NCBI GenBank assembly: GCA_027532775.1
Contig: JAPZTO010000001.1
Coordinates: 620,001-684,000, forward strand
DNA length: 64,000 nt
Reading direction: 5' to 3'
Origin: Beijerinckiaceae bacterium
GTDB taxonomy: Bacteria; Pseudomonadota; Alphaproteobacteria; Rhizobiales; Beijerinckiaceae
Shown: positions 10,045 to 17,869 of the stretch, piece after piece
Layout of the letters: each line of letters starts with the position of its first letter
Numbering within the stretch: position 1 is the first letter of the stretch
Position numbers and translations under genes: made by a program
Notes under the pieces: generated by a model
Told to the model about the DNA's origin: nothing
The model's input: the letters and a program-made list of their open reading frames with translations, nothing else
The model's database searches: none

Positions 10045-11118
10045 TCAGTTCTGCAGGTTGATCATCCGCTCGACCGAGCGGCGGGCCCGCGCGGCAAGCT
10101 CCTCGGGGATCTCGACCCGGTGCTGCAGCGTGAGCAGGCTGTCGAGGATCTTCGGCAGCGTGATCCGCTTCATATGCGGGCAGAGATTGCAGGGCCGGAC
10201 AAACTCGACATCCCGCGCGGAGGCGGCGACATTGTCGGCCATCGAGCATTCGGTGACGAGCAGGACCTTGCCGCCCTTCTGCGCCGTTGCATAGTCGATC
10301 ATCCCGGCGGTCGACCCGGTGAAATCCGCTTCGGCAATGACATCGGGCGGGCATTCGGGATGCGCGATGATGCGGATCGACGGATCCGCCTCGCGATAGC
10401 GACGCAGTTCCTCGCCGGTGAAGCGCTCATGCACCTCGCAGGCGCCATGCCATGAAATGATCTGCACTTTCGTTTTCGAGGCGACATATTTGGCGAGATA
10501 CTGGTCGGGCACGAAGAGCACGCGATCAACGCCGAGGCTCTCGACCACCTGCACAGCATTGGCGGAGGTGCAGCAGATGTCGACCTCGGCCTTCACCTCG
10601 GCCGAGGTGTTGACATAGGCCACGACCGGAACGCCGGGATAGGCTTCCCGGAGCCGGCGGATATCGGCTCCGGTGATCGAGGAGGCCAGCGAGCAACCCG
10701 CCTTCAGGTCCGGGATGAGGACCATCTTGTCCGGGTTCAGCAGTTTCGAGGTCTCGGCCATGAAATGGACGCCGCCCTGCACGATGATGCGCGCGGTGCT
10801 GCGGGCCGCAAGCTTGGCAAGCTGCAGGCTGTCCCCCACGACGTCGGCGACGCAATTGTAGATTTCCGGCGTCTGGTAGTTGTGCGCCAGGATCACTGCG
10901 TCCCGCTCCTTCTTGAGACGGTTGATCGCGGCGACATACGGCGCATGGAACGGCCACTCGACCGGGGGCACCACATGCTTCACGCGATCGTAGAGATGCG
11001 CCGTCGCCGCGGCAACCTCGGGCGTGTACGTGAGGTCGGGCATCGGCAAGACCCGGTTTTCGCCGGAATCGGGGCCGGGCACCCTCGCCGTCATCGTGGC
11101 CGGAATTATCAACGTCAT
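10045..11118 (-). CDS. nadA: Quinolinate synthase A
   Basis: 357 aa [4Fe-4S] enzyme condensing iminoaspartate with dihydroxyacetone phosphate to quinolinate. Visible signatures are [25 protein letters not shown], with three ligand-type cysteines spread over the protein (CCTSANA near residue 170, HPECPPDV near 250, and CNLCPHM near 305). The start ATG has GGAGG 8 nt upstream. It is the first gene of the nadABC operon. A dyad at 11157-11173 lies 39 bp upstream and is the natural candidate for NAD-responsive control. Confidence 0.96.
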   Translation of the reverse strand: MTLIIPATMTARVPGPDSGENRVLPMPDLTYTPEVAAATAHLYDRVKHVVPPVEWPFHAPYVAAINRLKKERDAVILAHNYQTPEIYNCVADVVGDSLQLAKLAARSTARIIVQGGVHFMAETSKLLNPDKMVLIPDLKAGCSLASSITGADIRRLREAYPGVPVVAYVNTSAEVKAEVDICCTSANAVQVVESLGVDRVLFVPDQYLAKYVASKTKVQIISWHGACEVHERFTGEELRRYREADPSIRIIAHPECPPDVIAEADFTGSTAGMIDYATAQKGGKVLLVTECSMADNVAASARDVEFVRPCNLCPHMKRITLPKILDSLLTLQHRVEIPEELAARARRSVERMINLQN

Positions 11119-11156
11119 CTCGGTTTCCTCCAGAGCCAGAAGCTGGCTACGGATAT

Positions 11157-11173
11157 ATGCTCATTTTGAGTAT
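11157..11173. promoter_or_regulatory. Putative nadABC operator
   Basis: ATGCTCA-TTT-TGAGTAT, a 7-bp inverted repeat with one mismatched pair, in an AT-rich patch 39-55 bp upstream of nadA. This is where a repressor of NAD biosynthesis would bind. In Alphaproteobacteria the usual candidate is NadQ; that assignment is inferred from position and not read from the sequence. Confidence 0.5.
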
Positions 11174-11298
11174 TTCATTTACACGGTTTCCGCCGGAAAA
11201 GCTAGAGCGAATCCGGATGATCCGCGCCCGCTTGCCAGAAAAGGATTATTGTCCTATTTTGCTGCATTGCCTTGTTCATTCCTTGCGCGTTTTTCCAG

Positions 11299-13287
11299 AT
11301 GTCCCTTGCCATTGCCCGGCCGCATTATGGCGCCGGCGAGCCCTGCCTGATCCTGGCGCAGGCGCTCGGCCTGACCCCGCCCCTATGGCGCGAGCTTTGC
11401 CATCTGGCTGCGGAAACCGGCCGACATCCGCTCGATCTCGCGCTCGCGCGGGGCCATATCACCGAGCCGGCCCTTCTCTCGACGCTGGCCCGGCTGACCG
11501 GCAGTCCTGTCCTGCAGGAGCCTCCCCTGCCCGCCGGCTCCATCGTTCCGGACGAGGCTTTCCACCGGCGCGGCTATCCCTGCTGGCATCACGGGCGGAT
11601 CGCGAGACTGGTCGCGCCGACCGGCGCCCTCGCCGAAATGCTGGTTCGCCGCGCGCTCGAGGGCGATCCCCCGCCGCTTGTCCTGACAGGTGAGCAGGGT
11701 CTGCTCGATGCACTGCTGAGCCAGCATGGCCCTGCCATTGCGAGGCAGGCCGCAAACGGACTTCCGGATGAACAATCCGCGCGGAATCTCCGCCAGGGTC
11801 CCCGCCTTCTCGCTCTCGGCGCGGGGTTGTTCGTGCTGCTCGCGCTTCTGGCCCTTGCCGGGGCCATTCCCGCGGCGCCCGTCGAAATCGCCCTCGCAGC
11901 CCTGACGCCGGTCTACCTCATCGCTGCGCTTGCCGTCCTCACGGCAGCCCTGATGCCGGACCTCGATCCGCAGGCAGCGCTGGTCCTGCCCGATCCCGCC
12001 CTGCCTGATTACACCTTGCTCGTCCCGCTCTTCCGCGAGGGCAATGTCGTGCGGAGGCTTGTCCGGAACCTCGCCGCGCTCGACTATCCACCGGAGCGTC
12101 GCCAGGTCCTGCTGCTGATCGAAGCCGACGATGCCGAGACCCTTGCCGCCCTTGCCGGCTTCACGCTGCCGCCGGGCTTCCTGATTTTCCGGATCCCACC
12201 GGGGGAACCCCGCACCAAGCCGCGTGCGCTGAATGCTGCCTTGCCCTTCGCCACCGGCGAATTGCTGACCGTCTTCGATGCAGAGGATGTGCCCGAGCAA
12301 GACCAGCTCCGCAAGGCGGCCATGGTCTTCGCCCGCGCGCCGGAAGAGCTTGCCTGCCTGCAGGCGAGACTGGCCATCTCGAACCCGGGGGACGGTTTCC
12401 TGTGCCAGCGCTTCGCACAGGATTACGCAGCCCTTTTCGACTGCACGCGGCGCGGCTTCACCCTTGCCGGCTGGCCGGTCGCGCTCGGGGGAACCTCCAA
12501 TCACTTCCGGTCGGAGCAGCTCCGCCGCATCGGTGGGTGGGATGCCGCGAATGTCACCGAGGATGCCGATCTCGGCTACCGGCTGGCCGAAGCCGGGCTT
12601 GCCGTGGGCGACCTCGCCTCGACCACGTGGGAGGAGGCGCCCAACCGCTGGCTTTTCTGGCGGAATCAGCGGATCCGATGGCTCAAGGGCTGGTTCCAGA
12701 CAGCGCTTGTCCATGCCGGAAGGCTGCCGAGGTATCGGGAGAAGCTGGACGGGCTCTCGCTGCTGATCGGAGCCTGCATTCCCTTCGCGCTGCTGACGAC
12801 TTCGCTCTTCCTGCCCGTCTTCATCGGCCTGGGGCTCGGCCGGATGCTCTCGCCTGTCCCCCTGGGCGGCCTCGGACCACGGCAGGCGCTCCTGGATGCC
12901 AACATGCTGCTGCTGATCGTCATCGCCGTGCTTACCGAAGCCGTACCGGCGCTGGTGGCGCTCCACCGCCGCCGCTGGCTGCACCGCTGGCCATGGCTAC
13001 TGGCCTTCCCGATCACGCAGTTGATGGTCTCGCTTTGCGCCTGGCTGGCGCTTGCGGAACTGGTCACCCGGCCGCAGCATTGGCGGAAGACGCCGCATGG
13101 TCTCGCGCGGACCGGCCTCCCGATCCAAACCCCGGCTCAGAAGCACAGTGCCCAGGCCGCGGCCACCATTTCCGCAAAGACCGCTCCGCCATACCGGGCC
13201 CAGAGCCCGCCGGCCATAAGCAGGAAAAGGCCGATTACGGCAAAGGGGAGCAACCGGCCGAGCCGGGCGGAAGTTTCCGCGTCCTGA
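11299..13287 (+). CDS. Membrane-bound family 2 glycosyltransferase with N-terminal accessory domain
   Basis: 662 aa. The first ~140 residues resemble the small N-terminal domain of type II secretion ATPases found in some glycosyltransferases (ALGLTPPLWRELCHLAAETGRHPLDLALARGHI is split here as two helices). Two hydrophobic segments follow (about 175-230), then a GT2 catalytic domain with YTLLVPLFREGNVV, an acidic metal site FDAEDVPE, catalytic TEDADLGYRL and the processive-type NQRIRWLKG. Two to three further membrane segments complete it. The acceptor polysaccharide is unknown. The start is the first ATG; no good SD is seen, and TTG 11272 is an alternative. The last ~50 residues are low-complexity and lie antisense to a small gene. 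Confidence 0.8.
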   Translation: MSLAIARPHYGAGEPCLILAQALGLTPPLWRELCHLAAETGRHPLDLALARGHITEPALLSTLARLTGSPVLQEPPLPAGSIVPDEAFHRRGYPCWHHGRIARLVAPTGALAEMLVRRALEGDPPPLVLTGEQGLLDALLSQHGPAIARQAANGLPDEQSARNLRQGPRLLALGAGLFVLLALLALAGAIPAAPVEIALAALTPVYLIAALAVLTAALMPDLDPQAALVLPDPALPDYTLLVPLFREGNVVRRLVRNLAALDYPPERRQVLLLIEADDAETLAALAGFTLPPGFLIFRIPPGEPRTKPRALNAALPFATGELLTVFDAEDVPEQDQLRKAAMVFARAPEELACLQARLAISNPGDGFLCQRFAQDYAALFDCTRRGFTLAGWPVALGGTSNHFRSEQLRRIGGWDAANVTEDADLGYRLAEAGLAVGDLASTTWEEAPNRWLFWRNQRIRWLKGWFQTALVHAGRLPRYREKLDGLSLLIGACIPFALLTTSLFLPVFIGLGLGRMLSPVPLGGLGPRQALLDANMLLLIVIAVLTEAVPALVALHRRRWLHRWPWLLAFPITQLMVSLCAWLALAELVTRPQHWRKTPHGLARTGLPIQTPAQKHSAQAAATISAKTAPPYRAQSPPAISRKRPITAKGSNRPSRAEVSAS

Positions 13288-13307
13288 TGGATCCCGTCCT
13301 GTGCCAT
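13137..13307 (-). CDS. Small membrane protein, 56 aa, antisense to the glycosyltransferase 3' end
   Basis: ATG at 13307 with AAGGGG 7 nt upstream, TGA at 13137. The peptide is a charged N-terminus (MAQDGIHQDAETSARLG) followed by a long hydrophobic stretch (LLPFAVIGLFLLMAGGLWA) and a second one (FAEMVAAAWALCF), as expected for one or two membrane helices. It overlaps the last ~150 bp of the glycosyltransferase frame. In that stretch the glycosyltransferase protein is low-complexity and lysine/serine/proline-rich, as if the minus strand were the constrained one. No family recognised. Confidence 0.55.
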   Translation of the reverse strand: MAQDGIHQDAETSARLGRLLPFAVIGLFLLMAGGLWARYGGAVFAEMVAAAWALCF

Positions 13308-13470
13308 GACATCCCCTTGCCGGAACTCGGCCCGGTCCTCCAGAAGATAGGCTCCAACGCGTTCCCGTGCAACGGCGGCTCGCGACGAAAGGCCACTTGA
13401 CGCGGAAGGCGGGAGAACGGTTTACTTATGCACCAATCGCTTCAAAGTCCGATCCTGCCAAGGACAAGCC

Positions 13471-14133
13471 ATGCTGCCCGCCGACCATCCCCGTCTCGCA
13501 CGGCGCCCGCTCAGCCAGGGGGAACTTGTGGCCGATGGCGTGGTCCATGCCCTTGCGATCCTCGCGGCACTGGTTGGTATCACCCTCCTGATCGCGCTGG
13601 TCATCATGAAGCGTGGCGCCCATGAAGTGACGGCGGTAGCGATCTACGGGCTGGGGATGCTGGCCATGTTCGGGTTTTCCGCTGCCTACAATCTCGTGCC
13701 GCCCTCGTCGCTGAAATGGCTGCTCCGGCGCTTCGATCATTCCGCGATTTTCGTGATGATCGCAGGAACCTACATGCCCCTGCTTGTCCTGATGCAGGAC
13801 AGTTTCTGGGCTATCCTGCTCGGCAGTCTCGTCTGGATCGGTGCTGTCGCCGGCTGCATCATGAAGCTCGCGTTCCCCGGGCGCTATGACCGGGTCTCGA
13901 TCGCGGTTTATGTGCTGCTCGGCTCATCCGCGCTGCTGGCAATGGAGCCGCTCGCCCGCGACCTGCCGCCGCTGACACTCTGGCTGATGATTGTCGGCGG
14001 GCTGATCTATGTGGCCGGGATCGGCTTCTATGTCTGGAAGAGCCTGCGTTTTCACAACGCCATCTGGCACGGTTTCGTGGCCACCGCAGCGGGTTGCCAC
14101 TATGCCGGCATCACGCATGCCATGATCCAGTAA
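13471..14133 (+). CDS. Hemolysin III / PAQR-family membrane protein
   Basis: 220 aa, seven hydrophobic segments, the size and topology of the bacterial hemolysin III (TrhA/YqfA) branch of PAQR receptors. The conserved zinc-site histidines and motifs are visible: VVHALAIL near residue 27, RRFDHSAIFVMIAGTYMP near 88 and FVATAAGCHYAGI at the C-terminus. In E. coli and Bacillus the family affects membrane lipid fluidity homeostasis; haemolytic activity is not implied. The stop codon lies inside the first copy of a 16-bp tandem duplication. Confidence 0.9.
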   Translation: MLPADHPRLARRPLSQGELVADGVVHALAILAALVGITLLIALVIMKRGAHEVTAVAIYGLGMLAMFGFSAAYNLVPPSSLKWLLRRFDHSAIFVMIAGTYMPLLVLMQDSFWAILLGSLVWIGAVAGCIMKLAFPGRYDRVSIAVYVLLGSSALLAMEPLARDLPPLTLWLMIVGGLIYVAGIGFYVWKSLRFHNAIWHGFVATAAGCHYAGITHAMIQ

Positions 14134-14155
14134 GGCTTGGATCCAGTAAGGCTTG
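14124..14155. repeat. 16-bp perfect tandem duplication
   Basis: GATCCAGTAAGGCTTG occurs twice without interruption at the 3' end of the hemolysin III gene, and its TAA stop is in the first copy. The second copy is non-coding and ends 6 bp before the tctC stop codon. It looks like a recent slippage or duplication event. Confidence 0.9.
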
Positions 14156-14161
14156 CGGCCG

Positions 14162-15145
14162 TCAGAGGCGGATACCCCGCCTTTCGATCAGCCCTTTCCA
14201 TCGGGTGATTTCGGCCTCCACATGGGCACGGAAGGGTTCCGGCCCGATCGTCCAGACATCCGCGCCCTGCGAGGCGAGCCGCCCGGCGACATCGGCGGCG
14301 TTGAAGGCTGACTGGATTTCGCGGGTCAGGCGCCCCGCGATCGCCGCCGGCAGGCCGGCCGGCGCAACGATGCCATACCATTGCGAAGCCTCGAACCCCG
14401 GAAGCGGACCGGCTTCCGCGATTGTCGGCATTTGCGGCGCATCGGCAATCCGCTGCAAGCCCGACACCGCAAGGCCACGCAGCTTGCCGTCGCGGACCAG
14501 CGGTAGCAGCACCGGTGCGCCGGTCAGCATCAGCTGGACCCGGCCTCCGAGCAGGTCCTGTACGGCCGGCGCGGTGCCGCGATAGGGGACGTGCTGAAGC
14601 ATCAGACCTGTCGCATCGGCCAAGGCTTCGGTCGCGATATGGGCCGCGCTGCCATTGCCGCCCGAGGCATAATTCAGCTGGCCGGGCCGCTGCCTGGCAT
14701 AGGCGACAAGCTCGGCAAGAGACTGGACCGGCAGGTCGAGCGGCACCGCCAGCACATTGTGCACGCGCGAAATCATGCTGAGGAAGGTGAAGCTCTTGAG
14801 CGGATCATAGGGCAGGCGCGGATAGAGGCCGGGATTGACGCCGAGCGTGCCGATATGGCCCAGAAGCAGCGTGTGGCCGTCGGGTGCGGCATTCGCCACT
14901 GCGGCAGCACCCAGCGCGCCGCCGGCACCGGGCTTGTTCTCGACGATGACAGTCTGCCCGAGTGCGGCTTCCAGCTTGCTGCTGGCGATGCGCGCCAGGA
15001 TATCCGTTGTCCCGCCGGGGGTGAAGGGAACGATCAGCGTGACCGGACGCGAGGGGAAGGCTTCCGCCCGGGCCGGCATGCCCGCGAGCGCGGGCAAGGA
15101 CAGGGCTGCGCCAGCCCGCCGCATCAAGCTCCGCCGCGTGATCAT
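14162..15145 (-). CDS. TctC-type tripartite tricarboxylate transporter binding protein (Bug family)
   Basis: 327 aa periplasmic binding protein. It carries a twin-arginine-like leader (MITRRSLMRRAGAALSLPALAGMPARA) followed by the TctC/Bug core: FPSRPVTLIVPFTPGGTTDI, VVENKPGAGG-type VIVENKPGAGGALGAAAVANA and PDGHTLLLG. The start at 15145 is chosen over 15172 because GGGAGG lies 9 nt upstream. No tctA/tctB membrane genes are adjacent, which is common because Bug proteins are often encoded apart. It is divergent from a dehydrogenase gene, so both may serve one carboxylate pathway; the ligand is unknown. Confidence 0.9.
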   Translation of the reverse strand: MITRRSLMRRAGAALSLPALAGMPARAEAFPSRPVTLIVPFTPGGTTDILARIASSKLEAALGQTVIVENKPGAGGALGAAAVANAAPDGHTLLLGHIGTLGVNPGLYPRLPYDPLKSFTFLSMISRVHNVLAVPLDLPVQSLAELVAYARQRPGQLNYASGGNGSAAHIATEALADATGLMLQHVPYRGTAPAVQDLLGGRVQLMLTGAPVLLPLVRDGKLRGLAVSGLQRIADAPQMPTIAEAGPLPGFEASQWYGIVAPAGLPAAIAGRLTREIQSAFNAADVAGRLASQGADVWTIGPEPFRAHVEAEITRWKGLIERRGIRL

Positions 15146-15305
15146 GGTGATATCCTCCCTGTTTTGCCTCAAGTGTCGGAGGATGCACGGCGTGAATCAA
15201 ATTCGATTTTCGGTGCCGTTCATGAGCGCGTTGCATCAATGGCCCCGAATTTCCCATTTGCCTTTGACGTGGCCGTGACGACACTCGACGCAAGGGGAGG
15301 ACGAC

Positions 15306-16148
15306 ATGACCAACCAGAAGCCAGCATCGGCCTTGCGCCTTGCCTTCATGGGCTACGGGGAAGTGGGCCAGTTGTTCGGGCGCCAGTTTGCGCAGCAGCC
15401 CGGAATCGCGGTTTCCGCCTATGACCTGAAAATGTATGATCCTGTGCAGGCCAAGACGCTGAAGGGCATTGCGGACCGGGATGGCGTGCTTCTCGCCGCA
15501 AGCGCCGCTGCTGCCGCGCAGGAGGCTGACATCGTCTTTTCCGCCGTCACGGCATCCTCGACCCGCGATGTGGCGGAGGAAGCCCTCGGCTATCTGGCGG
15601 CACATCAGGTGCTGTTCGATCTGAATTCCGCCTCGCCGCGCACCAAGGCCGGCTGCGGCGAGACCCTAGCAGCGCGCGGGCTGGTCTATGTCGAGGGCGC
15701 CGTCATGGCCCCGGTGGCCGAGCCGGGCATCAGGGTGGCGATCCTCGCCGGCGGGGCCCAGGCCAAGGACGTTGCGGAAAGGCTCAACCCGCTGGGGATG
15801 GCGATCCGCGTCGTCTCCGCCACGATCGGCCGGGCATCGGCCACCAAGCTTTGCCGATCGATCATGATCAAGGGGATCGAGGCCTTGATCATCGATTCTG
15901 CCCGCGCCTCGGCAGCCTGGGGCGTAAGCGACGATGTCTTTGCCTCGCTCGGCGCCACGTTTCCGGGGCAGGACTGGGCGCATCTCGCCCGGCTGATGGA
16001 TGGCCGGGTTGCCCGGCATGGCATACGAAGGGCCGCCGAAATGCGCGAGGCCGCCCAGATGCTGGCCGAACTCGGCCTGTCGCCCTCGCTGAGCGAGGCG
16101 ATTGCCGAGGCGCATGAACGGCGCGTCCTTCAGCCGCCTGCGGAATGA
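15306..16148 (+). CDS. NAD(P)-dependent 3-hydroxyacid dehydrogenase-like protein
   Basis: 280 aa. The N-terminal Rossmann fold (LAFMGYGEVGQLFGRQFA, residues 11-28) and the substrate signature DLNSASPRTK place it in the 6-phosphogluconate/beta-hydroxyacid dehydrogenase superfamily. A catalytic-lysine region (ATKLCRSIMIKGIEALI) and the C-terminal DUF1932-type helical domain follow. GGGGAGG precedes the ATG. Divergently paired with the TctC-type binding protein across 160 bp, which suggests joint use of an organic acid; the substrate cannot be read from sequence. Confidence 0.85.
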   Translation: MTNQKPASALRLAFMGYGEVGQLFGRQFAQQPGIAVSAYDLKMYDPVQAKTLKGIADRDGVLLAASAAAAAQEADIVFSAVTASSTRDVAEEALGYLAAHQVLFDLNSASPRTKAGCGETLAARGLVYVEGAVMAPVAEPGIRVAILAGGAQAKDVAERLNPLGMAIRVVSATIGRASATKLCRSIMIKGIEALIIDSARASAAWGVSDDVFASLGATFPGQDWAHLARLMDGRVARHGIRRAAEMREAAQMLAELGLSPSLSEAIAEAHERRVLQPPAE

Positions 16149-16179
16149 CCCATTTTGCGACAGCACCCGGATCGGCGGT

Positions 16180-16194
16180 TTAACCATTCCTAAA
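16180..16194. promoter_or_regulatory. Candidate CtrA box
   Basis: TTAACCATTCCTAAA contains the alphaproteobacterial CtrA half-site TTAACCAT and matches the full TTAA-N7-TTAA pattern except for one base in the second half. It lies 66 bp before the proposed start of the spore-coat-U-like gene. Only a binding assay would confirm it. Confidence 0.4.
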
Positions 16195-16260
16195 GAATGA
16201 ACTTCCCGGCCTTTGAGGCGGGCACTAGCGTGCCTTGATCGCCTCCGTGGAGCCCCGGCC

Positions 16261-16755
16261 TTGCGCATTCCCGAAACCCTGTCGCGATGGCGAGTTGGCT
16301 TCGCCGCTCTGGCGCTGGCTGCTCAGCCCTTCGCCCTGCCATTGCCGGGCGCAGCGGCCACGACGCGCACCGGCACCCTTGAGGTGAGCCTCACCATCCT
16401 CGGGCAGTGCCTCGTCCGGACATCGCCCTCTCTGCAGCCCGGCGATGTCGAGCGGATGTTGCTCGCTGGGGAGACAAGTGGCGCCGTTCTTGTCCGGTGC
16501 AGCCGTGGCACGCCCTTCGCGCTTGCCTGGAGCCGGGATCCACTGCGGACTATCCGCCCGGCCATCCGGTTTGCCCCGTTCGGCACCGCGCCGTTCAATC
16601 CGCGCTTCGAGGAGTTGCTCGCTCCGGATTCCCCGCTGAGCCTGACAGACAGCCCGTCCCGGCTGGTTATCCCCTCGACACAGCCGAAACCTGCCTCCGG
16701 CACCGCGGGCACGGAAGCGCCCGGCAAACCACCGATGATGGTGATCACCTTCTAG
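16261..16755 (+). CDS. Spore coat U (SCPU) domain-like secreted protein
   Basis: 164 aa. A signal peptide (about residues 1-33, ending GAAAT) precedes one small beta domain with the SCPU spacing: LTILGQCLVR with one cysteine, then GAVLVRCSRGTPFALAW with the second. In other proteobacteria such proteins are chaperone-usher pilus or surface subunits, but here no chaperone or usher gene is adjacent. There is no ATG; I use TTG 16261 because GGAG lies about 9 nt upstream, while TTG 16213 is an alternative. The C-terminus is Pro/Thr-rich. Family assignment is moderate. Confidence 0.6.
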   Translation: MRIPETLSRWRVGFAALALAAQPFALPLPGAAATTRTGTLEVSLTILGQCLVRTSPSLQPGDVERMLLAGETSGAVLVRCSRGTPFALAWSRDPLRTIRPAIRFAPFGTAPFNPRFEELLAPDSPLSLTDSPSRLVIPSTQPKPASGTAGTEAPGKPPMMVITF

Positions 16756-16794
16756 GGGCGCCGCAAAAACGGCATGGCCAAATGTCTGGATTTC

Positions 16795-16868
16795 TGGAGC
16801 GGGTAGCGGGAATCGAACCCGCGCGTTCAGCTTGGGAAGCTGACAGGCTACCATTACATCATACCCGC
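16795..16868 (-). tRNA. tRNA-Gly (anticodon CCC)
   Basis: 74 nt including an encoded CCA end. The acceptor stem pairs GCGGGTA with TACCCGC and the discriminator is T. The anticodon stem is TCAGC/GCTGA around loop TTCCCAA (anticodon CCC), and the T arm carries GGTTCGATTCC. It reads GGG codons. A promoter-like element lies just upstream. Confidence 0.95.
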
Positions 16869-16877
16869 GCGGAGGCG

Positions 16878-16906
16878 ACATAAACCGGTTGCCCTGCGAA
16901 AGGCAA
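16878..16906 (-). promoter_or_regulatory. Predicted promoter of tRNA-Gly
   Basis: On the minus strand a -35 TTGCCT and a -10 TTATGT are separated by exactly 17 bp, and the -10 ends 9 bp before the mature tRNA 5' end. Position and spacing fit a housekeeping promoter. Confidence 0.5.
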
Positions 16907-17032
16907 GGGTGTTGCGGCGCGGAAGCTGCGCGTCGGATTTCACTGCGTATAAATCCGCTGCCGGCATGCGTTCCCCCTCGCCGGGAAGCCTGCGCTGCCC
17001 TATCCAGAAGGCAAGGCTGCAAGGGGGACACG

Positions 17033-17824
17033 ATGTCACTGCTCCATTCGATCGTCACCAATCCGCTGACGGAGCGGTTCATCATCGGGCTGATCCTGAT
17101 CAACGCGGTGACCCTCGGACTCGAGACAAGCCAGACGGTGATGGCCCAGTACGGCCCCATGCTCCATGCACTGGACAACCTGCTGCTCAACATCTTCGTC
17201 GTCGAATTGCTGGCCCGGATGGCCGTGCATCGCCGGAACTTCCTGAAGGACCCGTGGAGTGTGTTCGATATGCTGGTTGTCGGCATCGCGCTGGTGCCGG
17301 CCACAGAGTCGCTTTCGGTGCTGCGGGCGCTGCGCGTCCTGCGCGTCCTGCGACTGGTGACGATGCTGCCTTCGCTTCGGAGGGTCGTGGCCGGGCTGAT
17401 CGGCGCCATGCCGGGAATGGGCTCGATCAGCCTGCTGATGCTGCTGATCTATTATGTCTTCGCCGTCATGGGCACCAAGCTGTTCGGCGGAACAGCGCCG
17501 GAGCAGTTCGGCTCGCTCGGGCAGACCGCCTATACGCTGTTCCAGGTCATGACCTTCGACGATTGGTCGAACGGCGTGGTCAAGCCGCTGATGGACAAGC
17601 ACCCCTATGCCATTGCGTATTTCGTGCTCTTCATCCTGCTTTCGGCTTTCATGATGCTCAACCTCTTCATCGGCGTCGTCGTGACCGCCCTCGATGACGA
17701 ACGCGCCGGCGACCAGAAGCAGTTGCTGCATGACCCGGCCGTAATGGAGACGATGCTGACGGAGTTGCAGCAGATCCGAGCGAAGCTCGATGCGCTCGAA
17801 GCGCGGGAGCGTGGTCAGGTTTGA
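17033..17824 (+). CDS. Bacterial voltage-gated cation channel (BacNav type)
   Basis: 263 aa, one six-helix ion_trans domain. S4 carries regularly spaced arginines (LRALRVLRVLRLVTMLPSLRR, around residues 97-117). The pore region FQVMTFDDWSNGVV aligns residue by residue with NavAb FQVMTLESWSMGIV, so the selectivity filter is TFDDWSN (residues 174-180). A C-terminal amphipathic helix (LTELQQIRAKLDALEAR) resembles the BacNav coiled-coil tetramerisation bundle. The start is the ATG at 17033 with AAGGGGG 6 nt upstream. The extra acidic residue in the filter suggests altered, perhaps calcium, selectivity (inference). Confidence 0.88.
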   Translation: MSLLHSIVTNPLTERFIIGLILINAVTLGLETSQTVMAQYGPMLHALDNLLLNIFVVELLARMAVHRRNFLKDPWSVFDMLVVGIALVPATESLSVLRALRVLRVLRLVTMLPSLRRVVAGLIGAMPGMGSISLLMLLIYYVFAVMGTKLFGGTAPEQFGSLGQTAYTLFQVMTFDDWSNGVVKPLMDKHPYAIAYFVLFILLSAFMMLNLFIGVVVTALDDERAGDQKQLLHDPAVMETMLTELQQIRAKLDALEARERGQV

Positions 17825-17851
17825 AAGCCAACCCGGCAGGACAACCGGGGC

Positions 17852-17869
17852 GCCTCACGCGGGTGAGGC
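17852..17869. terminator. Stem-loop between convergent channel and dcd genes
   Basis: Perfect 7-bp stem GCCTCAC / GTGAGGC with a GCGG loop fills the space between two convergent genes and abuts the dcd stop codon. No U-tract is present on either strand, so termination there is plausible but not shown. Confidence 0.4.

Noticed and set aside
10022-10354. N-terminal extension of nadB to 629 codons
   Set aside because: The extra 111 codons lie inside nadA in another frame, are Arg/Ala/Pro-rich, and nadB proteins begin at the FAD motif [10 protein letters not shown].
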